Both the position numbers and the translations under genes were made by a program. This document shows positions 6,108 through 10,713 of a stretch of 10,713 nt of DNA, piece by piece. The notes under the pieces were generated by a model. It did not search any database, was not told where the DNA came from, and was given only the letters and a program-made list of their open reading frames with translations. Positions within the stretch are counted from its first letter, which is position 1. Each line of letters starts with the position of its first letter. This DNA comes from Candidatus Zymogenus sp. (GTDB lineage: Bacteria > Desulfobacterota > Zymogenia > Zymogenales > Zymogenaceae), in the NCBI GenBank assembly GCA_030613285.1, contig JAUWME010000038.1, positions 1 to 10,713 on the forward strand. The letters run 5' to 3'.

Positions 6108-7469
6108 ATGTCTTGTGTAACTGAAAAGATAGTGATTTCTGGAATGCACTGCAAAAGCTGTGAGCTTTTGATTGAAGAGCGGGCACTTGGGATTGACGGG
6201 GTTTTTGGCTTGGATGTCGATTACACATCCGAGGTGATGGAAATTACCTTTGATACGGAAAAGACGACTATCGAGGAGATATTTAAAGAGATTGAGGGGA
6301 AGGAGTACGTCTGTTCATTGCTTGGTGAAGGTGATGAGAGAGAAGGGGGAGGTATAAAGAGGTATATGAAGCTCTCCGGGATTCTCCTTGGGATTGCCGG
6401 GCTGACAATAGTGGGGTATTTTCTGTTCGCTCTTTCGGGGAGAATTGTCCCGCCCGATATAAGTAGGAACATGGGTTACGGCCTGCTGTTTGTGGTGGGA
6501 CTTTTGACGGGGTTTCATTGTGTGGGGATGTGTGGTGGTTTTGTTGTGAGCTATACTGCAAAGGGTGTTAGTGAGGGATTGTCGACTCATGTGTCTCATC
6601 TTAAGTACGGCCTGGGAAAGACGATCTCCTATACGGTAATAGGGGCGGGTTTTGGGCTTTTAGGCTCCATTATTGCGTTTACCCCGATGCTTCGGGGCGT
6701 GGCCGGGATATTTGCTGGACTTTTTCTCGTTTTCTTCGGCCTTAATATGTTGGGGATGTTGCCATGGTTGAAAAGGTTCAGGATTAGCGCTCCTTACTTT
6801 TTACAGAGATTTGTTAGAGATAAGGAAAAAAGGGGGGGGAGTTCCCTTACTATTGGCCTTTTAAATGGCTTGATGATTGCGTGCGGCCCGCTTCAGGCTA
6901 TATATATTATGGCTGCGGGTACCGGCAGTGTCAGGGAAGGGGCGGTGTTGTTGTTCGTTTTCGCTTTGGGGACGCTTCCGGTCATGCTTGGGTTTGGGTT
7001 TATTACGAGTTTCATATCAAATCGGGCGACAGTAAACATCCTCAAGGTTTCGGGGGCAATCGTTATTATTCTTGGTTTTGTGATGATCAACCGGGGCCTG
7101 GCCCTGACCGGAACCGGTTTTGACGTGGCATCTTTAACGACCACAGCTTCCGTCATGGAAGATGATACGACCTTTGATTTTGTTCCCGTTGTGGATGGGT
7201 ATCAGATAATTAATATGGACATAACGAGGTATGGTTGGGAGCCGGACAGTTTTACGTTGAAGAAGGGACTCCCTGTAAAATGGATTATCAATGGTGTGGA
7301 GATAACCCGTTGTAACAACGCCATTCAGGTTCCGACATTGGGGCTTTCGTTTGATATAGTTCCGGGGGAACAGGTTATCGAATTTACACCGGAAGAATCT
7401 GGGGTAATTTCTTGGAGCTGCTGGATGGGGATGATACCCGGCACTTTTGTTATTAAGGAAGAGATGTAG
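6108..7469 (+). CDS. HMA / TauE-SafE-like membrane / cupredoxin fusion protein
   Basis: A 453-residue inner-membrane protein of three parts. Residues 1-70 are a heavy-metal-associated domain with metal motif GMHCKSC (C15, C18). Residues ~85-335 hold about seven membrane segments of the DsbD-like / sulfite-exporter TauE-SafE superfamily, with the paired-cysteine motif GFHCVGMCGG (C138, C142) and ACGP (C259). Residues ~360-450 form a cupredoxin-like domain with candidate copper ligands C402 (TRCNN) and C438, M440, M442 (SCWMGM). Together these suggest copper transfer or redox handling across the membrane, for example in maturing copper enzymes; the substrate is inferred. A strong SD, GGAGGTG (6094-6100), precedes the ATG at 6108. 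A DUF2318-type lipoprotein gene follows after 50 bases, probably in the same transcript. Confidence 0.85.
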   Translation: MSCVTEKIVISGMHCKSCELLIEERALGIDGVFGLDVDYTSEVMEITFDTEKTTIEEIFKEIEGKEYVCSLLGEGDEREGGGIKRYMKLSGILLGIAGLTIVGYFLFALSGRIVPPDISRNMGYGLLFVVGLLTGFHCVGMCGGFVVSYTAKGVSEGLSTHVSHLKYGLGKTISYTVIGAGFGLLGSIIAFTPMLRGVAGIFAGLFLVFFGLNMLGMLPWLKRFRISAPYFLQRFVRDKEKRGGSSLTIGLLNGLMIACGPLQAIYIMAAGTGSVREGAVLLFVFALGTLPVMLGFGFITSFISNRATVNILKVSGAIVIILGFVMINRGLALTGTGFDVASLTTTASVMEDDTTFDFVPVVDGYQIINMDITRYGWEPDSFTLKKGLPVKWIINGVEITRCNNAIQVPTLGLSFDIVPGEQVIEFTPEESGVISWSCWMGMIPGTFVIKEEM

Positions 7470-7519
7470 ATTCAACTTCGAGTTTTTAATAGTTTAAACT
7501 GAAAAATTGAGGCAAAAAA

Positions 7520-7957
7520 ATGAAGAGAAATTTATTGATTTTATGGATAGTGTTTTTTCCGATTCTCCTTTTTGGGTGCGGGGACGACTCTGCTGTGTTG
7601 GGAGAAGAAGATGATAACATCTTTGAGATCCCCGTGTCGGGGTTATCGGACGATGTAGGTTTTTACAAATTACAAGACGGTGATGTTACTATAAACTTCC
7701 TTGCCGTTTTGGGTTCTGACAATCTGCCCAAAACTGCCATTGATGCCTGTGATATCTGCGGTGGGTACGAGGGCTACAAACAGGTAGGGACCGACATTAT
7801 TTGTAACAAATGTGGAAGGTACTTCGATATAGATGGCCTTGGGACTAAAAACACGGGATATGGTTGTTGGCCGAGTTACCTCCCCCATGAGATTAAGGAC
7901 GGTAAAGTTACAATTAGGCATTCTGATTTGAAGGAGCATCGCGCGAAGTTTATGTAA
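7520..7957 (+). CDS. DUF2318-type cysteine-rich lipoprotein
   Basis: A 145-residue exported protein with a lipobox (LLFGC, lipidated C20), so it is likely anchored facing the periplasm. Paired cysteines CDIC (C77, C80) and CNKC (C95, C98) plus C116 in GYGCWPSYLP match the DUF2318 pattern found in iron-sulfur or metal-binding membrane proteins of iron and copper uptake clusters. CDICGGYEGYKQ and the final KVTIRHSDLKEH also fit the family. GAGG lies 8 bases before the ATG. The neighbouring copper-type fusion protein suggests the pair acts in one metal or redox pathway at the envelope. The exact ligand is unknown. Confidence 0.8.
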   Translation: MKRNLLILWIVFFPILLFGCGDDSAVLGEEDDNIFEIPVSGLSDDVGFYKLQDGDVTINFLAVLGSDNLPKTAIDACDICGGYEGYKQVGTDIICNKCGRYFDIDGLGTKNTGYGCWPSYLPHEIKDGKVTIRHSDLKEHRAKFM

Positions 7958-7995
7958 ATTATTATGCTTTTTTGGTAACTCCTCGGTTTATCGAA

Positions 7996-8009
7996 GGGTA
8001 AATACGGGG
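7996..8009 (+). repeat. 14-base direct repeat, left copy
   Basis: GGGTAAATACGGGG here and GGGAAAATACGGGG at 8131-8144 differ at one base and bracket repeat copy B. They could be part of the element's ends or an imperfect target duplication. A related GGGAAAAACA occurs at 5917-5926, upstream of copy A. Confidence 0.5.
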
Positions 8010-8012
8010 CAG

Positions 8013-8091
8013 CCCCAGCAGATGAAGGGTGATATTGCGTGAGGGGTCAAAAAAAAGTGATTGGCTGACAATTTAGGTGTGCAAAACGACC
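8013..8091 (+). repeat. Dispersed intergenic repeat, copy B
   Basis: The second copy of the element at 5941-6026, in direct orientation, between the convergent ends of the lipoprotein gene and the phosphodiester glycosidase gene. The core is 8051-8087. GGGGTC (8043-8048) and GACCCC (8093-8098) form a six-base inverted pair around the core in this copy. The two copies bracket exactly the two-gene metal module. Confidence 0.75.
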
Positions 8092-8094
8092 CGA

Positions 8095-8146
8095 CCCCCC
8101 AAAAATGGTCAACCCCCAGATTTATTGGGGGGGAAAATACGGGGGG
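8095..8146 (-). terminator. G/C-tract foldback, possible terminator of the 8147-8911 gene
   Basis: CCCCCA (8113-8118) pairs with TGGGGG (8126-8131) around a 7-base loop. An outer CCCCCC (8095-8100) can pair with GGGGGG (8141-8146). On the minus strand the inner hairpin begins about 15 bases after the stop at 8147 and is followed seven bases later by a five-T run, so it is only a fair intrinsic terminator. The right copy of the 14-base direct repeat (8131-8144) lies inside it. Confidence 0.45.
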
Positions 8147-8911
8147 TTACTTGAGGTGTATTAAAATGAATATCGGGACCCTAACCTCGCGCCGTTTGTC
8201 GAGGTTTTCATCATAGCTTTTTTTTCCAAGCCTGTCTATCCCCGATGCGCTTCCGCCGCCGTCCAAGGCGCCAACAACGTAGCATTCATGGATAGATTTC
8301 ATATATTCATCGCCCAGCACAAAATTTGTATTTTTAAATATCACATCCACGATACCCCGCTCATTTATCCCAATGAAGTTTCGAGGCACCTTGCTGGCGT
8401 GCCACCGCCACCATCGATAGAGGATATCGTCGCCGAAGCTCAGTAAATTGAGCTGCACAGCATCAACAAAATCGGTTGTTTCATATTTTAGAAAGGTAGT
8501 TAAAGGGGTAAGCTTAAGCTCCCCGTTTTTGTCAGTAAAGAGGATTCCGTCCCCTTTGCCGGGGACGTAGGGGCTTTTCACGATTCGGTTGGAGATGAAA
8601 AGTCCGCTGGGTGAACCGTCGGCCTCAAAAAAGCTCCCGTTGAGACAGATGTCGGCACCGGTCTCCTCAAGGATTTCACCGGTTCGGGCGAATCTTTTTC
8701 CTAATATCTCCTCTGCCGAAACAATCTTTGCCCGGTAGGTTCCGTGTTCCACTTCCGTGATGTAGAGGCGGTCTCCGTTTTCGAGGTTGACGTTTGAGGT
8801 GATATCCCACTCGGTGGGGACGTGGGCGCATTGGGGCAGGATTAACATCAGGCCGATGAGAACTTTGATAAAGGTACTGTTTTTGAAGCTACCCTTCTTG
8901 ATTTGTTTCAT
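8147..8911 (-). CDS. Exported phosphodiester glycosidase family protein (NAGPA-type domain)
   Basis: A 254-residue protein with a basic N-terminus and hydrophobic segment (about 14-27) ending in LPQC at C28. It may be a lipoprotein, although the lipobox is imperfect. The mature part fits the NAGPA / phosphodiester glycosidase fold: ICLNGSFFEADGSPSGLFI at about 88-106 (the NGSFF and SGL signatures), RNFIGINERG near 177-186, and the C-terminal ALDGGGSASG (215-224) containing the family's conserved aspartate and glycine loop. Relatives cleave sugar phosphodiesters; in bacteria most are uncharacterised envelope enzymes, so the substrate here is unknown. The gene stands alone, convergent with the lipoprotein gene and divergent from the crotonase gene. 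The SD is weak. Confidence 0.8.
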   Translation of the reverse strand: MKQIKKGSFKNSTFIKVLIGLMLILPQCAHVPTEWDITSNVNLENGDRLYITEVEHGTYRAKIVSAEEILGKRFARTGEILEETGADICLNGSFFEADGSPSGLFISNRIVKSPYVPGKGDGILFTDKNGELKLTPLTTFLKYETTDFVDAVQLNLLSFGDDILYRWWRWHASKVPRNFIGINERGIVDVIFKNTNFVLGDEYMKSIHECYVVGALDGGGSASGIDRLGKKSYDENLDKRREVRVPIFILIHLK

Positions 8912-8979
8912 CTCAAGTATCTTGAAAAAAGTAAGTTTGAAAACAATCGATTATGACGATTATAGATGATTTTGTGATT

Positions 8980-9049
8980 AGGTTCCACCTTTTTTATTAT
9001 GCAGTTGCGTTAATTGTTGAATTTGTCAGTTATAATAATTTGGGTGGAA
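8980..9049. repeat. Spaced inverted repeat in the divergent promoter region
   Basis: TTCCACC (about 8982-8988) and its reverse complement GGTGGAA (9043-9049) stand roughly 54 bases apart in the 8912-9150 spacer. They could be half-sites of a looping regulator or coincidence. Confidence 0.3.
9031..9036 (+). promoter_or_regulatory. Possible -10 box for the crotonase gene
   Basis: A perfect TATAAT. The upstream -35 is poor (TTGCGT at 9005-9010 with a 20-base spacer), which would suit an activator- or repressor-controlled promoter. The 9056-9069 palindrome would lie just downstream of the start of transcription. Confidence 0.4.
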
Positions 9050-9055
9050 TTTGTG

Positions 9056-9069
9056 AGTAAGCACTTACT
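9056..9069. promoter_or_regulatory. Perfect 14-base palindrome, candidate operator
   Basis: AGTAAG-CA-CTTACT, two perfect six-base arms, about 80 bases before the crotonase gene and 20 bases after TATAAT. The placement fits a repressor site, for example a TetR-type acyl-CoA-responsive regulator. A run of seven T follows, so a short attenuator hairpin (AGTAA-GCAC-TTACT) is an alternative. No regulator gene is in the window. Confidence 0.5.
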
Positions 9070-9150
9070 TTTTTTGTAAAAATGGTGTATAAACAGTGAG
9101 TATTCCAAAATCTCCACTTTGATTTTGTGGTCTAAAAAGAGATGGGATAA

Positions 9151-10002
9151 ATGACAGAGATATTATTGACGAGAAGCATTGATGATATTGACAGGAGGGA
9201 GATGGTGTCAGAAGATTTTATCCTTGTAGAAAGAGATGGGTTTGTAGCAACGATAGTTCTCAACCGTCTTGAAAAGATGAACTCCTTAAACCCCAATATG
9301 CTGCTAACCATCGCTGAAAAGCTGGAAAGTCTTTCAAGTAACGATGATGGCCGGACGGTGGTGTTTAGGGGGGCGGGCAACAAATCCTTCTCTTCCGGTT
9401 ACGACATTGCGGAACTCCCCACGGGGCTGTCAGAGGAGGCTATGGAGAACTTAAAGGGGAATAACCCCCTGGAGATTGGTCTTAATGCCGTGGAGAGTTT
9501 CCCCTATCCGACCATTGCAATGATAGACGGCTTTGCCTTTGGGGTCGGTTGCGAGCTGGCCATAACCTGCGACATCAGAATAGCATCAGAGACTTCGAGG
9601 ATGGGTATTCCTCCATCGAGGTTGGGCCTTGTTTATCACCCCCACGGGATGCAGAGGTTCATCAACGTTGTGGGTCTTGCAAACGCCAAGGAGCTTTTCT
9701 TGACCGGCAGGTTTTATGACATCGGGCGGGCAAAGGAGATGGGGATGGTAAATTACGTGGTGAAAAAGGAGGAGCTCCATGCCTTTACGTATGAGATGGC
9801 CCGTGAGATTGCCGGGAATGCCCCGTTGGCCCTTAAGGGGCACAAGCATATCTTCAAGAGCCTTCTTGCTCACCAAGGAATTTTGGAGGGTGATTATCCG
9901 GAAATTGAGAAGATGATAACCGGCTCTCTAAACAGCGAGGACATAAAGGAGGGGGCTGCGGCGTTTTTCCAGAAGAGAAAAGCCGAGTTCAAGGGGAGAT
10001 AA
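9151..10002 (+). CDS. Crotonase-fold acyl-CoA enzyme (enoyl-CoA hydratase/isomerase family)
   Basis: A 283-residue cytoplasmic enzyme acting on an acyl-CoA thioester. Oxyanion-hole motifs are visible: NKSFSSGYDIAELP (77-90) and DGFAFGVGCELA (126-137). Of the two catalytic glutamates of enoyl-CoA hydratases, the first is present (E135 in GCELA). The second is replaced: the usual P-E of the FGQPE region reads PPSRLGL with S156. It may therefore be an isomerase, decarboxylase or other crotonase rather than a plain hydratase. Later conserved blocks are present (AKELFLTGR, MGMVNYVV). The start is uncertain. The ATG at 9151 has only a weak purine SD, whereas AGGAGG at 9193-9198 precedes an in-frame ATG (9202) and GTG (9205), where crotonases usually begin (VSEDFILVERDG). 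Confidence 0.88.
   Translation: MTEILLTRSIDDIDRREMVSEDFILVERDGFVATIVLNRLEKMNSLNPNMLLTIAEKLESLSSNDDGRTVVFRGAGNKSFSSGYDIAELPTGLSEEAMENLKGNNPLEIGLNAVESFPYPTIAMIDGFAFGVGCELAITCDIRIASETSRMGIPPSRLGLVYHPHGMQRFINVVGLANAKELFLTGRFYDIGRAKEMGMVNYVVKKEELHAFTYEMAREIAGNAPLALKGHKHIFKSLLAHQGILEGDYPEIEKMITGSLNSEDIKEGAAAFFQKRKAEFKGR
9193..9198 (+). promoter_or_regulatory. Internal Shine-Dalgarno suggesting a later crotonase start
   Basis: AGGAGG lies 3 bases before the ATG at 9202 and 6 bases before the GTG at 9205. The GTG spacing is acceptable. Using either would remove 17-18 residues that precede the crotonase fold. Confidence 0.45.
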
Positions 10003-10022
10003 TCGCCACCATCTCGCAATCT

Positions 10023-10061
10023 TCCCACAATTTTCTCAACATTTTTATTTGAACTGTGGGA
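10023..10061. terminator. Possible bidirectional terminator between convergent genes
   Basis: TCCCACA (10023-10029) and TGTGGGA (10055-10061) form a seven-base stem with a 25-base A/T-rich loop, followed by TTTTC on the plus strand. It lies in the 72-base gap between the crotonase stop and the DUF192 stop. The long loop makes it a weak call. Confidence 0.35.
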
Positions 10062-10074
10062 CAGTTTTCATCAA

Positions 10075-10563
10075 CTACCTCATCAACCTGACCCTGTCGC
10101 CTACCACCACCCCATTTTTCTCAAACCACCCTTGGTTGACCTCCAGTGCCCAGACAGCAGGGGCTGGAGATGTGTAGATCTTCTCGGTGTTTAACGGCTC
10201 CATCTTAAGTATTGCGATGATATAGCCATTCGTATCAATGTACGCAATAGAGAGGGGGATATACGTGTTTTTCATCCAGAAGTTCATGACTGCAGGCCTC
10301 TTGTATATGAATAGCATTCCCATATTTTCAGGCAGGCTTTTGCGGTACATCAGGCCCAATGAGCGTTCCTTCGGTTTTTCTGCAAGTTCCACGGTCAGGC
10401 GGATGCCGTTGACTTCCATCAGTGCTGTCTCGCCCGCAGACACAGCTTTCGGAAATATTAAGCTATTTAGAAGTATGATATTTAGAAGGAACACAAAAGC
10501 AATGGCAATTGTGGTGGCAAATGTGCCAATGCCGGAAATGGCAACCCATTTTTTAAACTTCAT
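10075..10563 (-). CDS. Membrane-anchored DUF192 protein
   Basis: A 162-residue protein with one N-terminal hydrophobic segment (about 8-36), either a signal anchor or a signal peptide ending near VSAG (41-44). The domain has the DUF192 signatures: ERSLGLMYRKSLPENMGMLF (66-85), FWMKNTYIPLSIAYID (95-110), ALEVNQGW (139-146) and VVGDRVRL near the end. The family is common in bacteria and archaea, usually exported, and has no established function. The ATG at 10563 is preferred over an in-frame TTG at 10581, because GGGAGA lies between them as the SD. It starts 21 bases after the stop of the upstream phosphatase-family gene, so the two are probably co-transcribed. Confidence 0.88.
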   Translation of the reverse strand: MKFKKWVAISGIGTFATTIAIAFVFLLNIILLNSLIFPKAVSAGETALMEVNGIRLTVELAEKPKERSLGLMYRKSLPENMGMLFIYKRPAVMNFWMKNTYIPLSIAYIDTNGYIIAILKMEPLNTEKIYTSPAPAVWALEVNQGWFEKNGVVVGDRVRLMR

Positions 10564-10584
10564 AGAGGATCTATCTCCCAAAAT

Positions 10585-10713
10585 CTATTTGATCCGAATC
10601 ACGCTCATAACGCCGTAGTGATCCGACGGGTGCTGCCCCCCCTCCTCCCTGTCGAAGACAACACTGCTCTCAACGACATTGTCTTTTCCGATGCGTTCAG
10701 AGACGAAGATGAA
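10585..10713 (-). CDS. Endonuclease/exonuclease/phosphatase-family protein, C-terminal end only
   Basis: Only the last 42 residues are in the window: FIFVSERIGKDNVVESSVVF, then a linker, then QHPSDHYGVMSVIRIK and a stop at 10587-10585. The final SDH followed by YGV is the C-terminal catalytic motif of the EEP superfamily (the histidine of the SDH box), and the opening matches the usual (D)YIFVS strand. The specific member (nuclease, lipid phosphatase or sphingomyelinase type) cannot be told from this part. It lies upstream of the DUF192 gene in the same direction. Confidence 0.75.
   Translation of the reverse strand, partial: FIFVSERIGKDNVVESSVVFDREEGGQHPSDHYGVMSVIRIK

Noticed and set aside
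5941..8091. CRISPR or tandem array formed by the two repeat copies
   Set aside because: There are only two copies ~2 kb apart with genes between, no spacers and no cas genes.
8826..8832. Firm lipoprotein call for the phosphodiester glycosidase at C28
   Set aside because: LPQC deviates from the usual lipobox (small residues at -1 and -2), so it is left as a possibility within the gene entry.

Overview
The window is dense bacterial chromosome with no rRNA, tRNA, CRISPR array or transposase visible. A PurL with PurS-like domains fused to its N-terminus, a LexA/DinB SOS pair and several envelope and copper families suggest a Gram-negative, deltaproteobacteria-like lineage (Desulfobacterota or an allied uncultured phylum). 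That placement is an inference of low-to-moderate confidence, because no marker gene fixes it. Most genes are moderately GC-rich. The stretch at about 3181-4753 is clearly AT-richer.

Layout. (1) 1-879, minus: the N-terminal third of purL, running off the left edge, with a one-base frameshift just after its conserved SEHC-K-HK motif. (2) 913-1632, minus: an exported protein of unknown function built from two copies of a ~47-residue unit. It has its own good promoter and sits 33 bases upstream of purL. (3) 1856-5832, minus: a co-directional DNA-damage cluster lexA -> DUF6504-like small gene -> TPR/HEPN gene -> dinB. lexA and dinB share a 14-base motif (13/14 identical) just upstream of their starts, a candidate LexA operator. 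The AT-rich HEPN gene looks like an insertion into an older lexA-small gene-dinB arrangement. Its reading frame breaks in a homopolymer, and the true C-terminus continues in another frame to 3181. (4) 6108-7957, plus: a two-gene metal module, an HMA / TauE-SafE-like membrane / cupredoxin fusion followed by a DUF2318-type cysteine-rich lipoprotein. It is bracketed by two direct copies of a ~80-base intergenic repeat, and the first copy appears to supply the -35 box of the module's promoter. (5) 8147-8911, minus: an exported phosphodiester glycosidase (NAGPA-type domain). (6) 9151-10002, plus: a crotonase-fold acyl-CoA enzyme lacking one of the two canonical hydratase glutamates, preceded by a perfect 14-base palindrome that may be an operator. 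(7) 10075-10713, minus: a membrane-anchored DUF192 protein 21 bases after the C-terminal end of an endonuclease/exonuclease/phosphatase-family protein that enters from the right edge.

How they work together. The central cluster reads as an SOS unit: a self-cleaving repressor, an error-prone polymerase and, between them, a HEPN-domain protein of a type linked to RNA cleavage and defence. If it is expressed with its neighbours, DNA damage could induce a ribonuclease-like effector together with mutagenic repair. The metal module probably handles copper or redox maturation at the cell envelope. Two independent one-base frame breaks at short homopolymers (in purL and the HEPN gene) mean indel-type sequencing error must be excluded before either gene is called broken.
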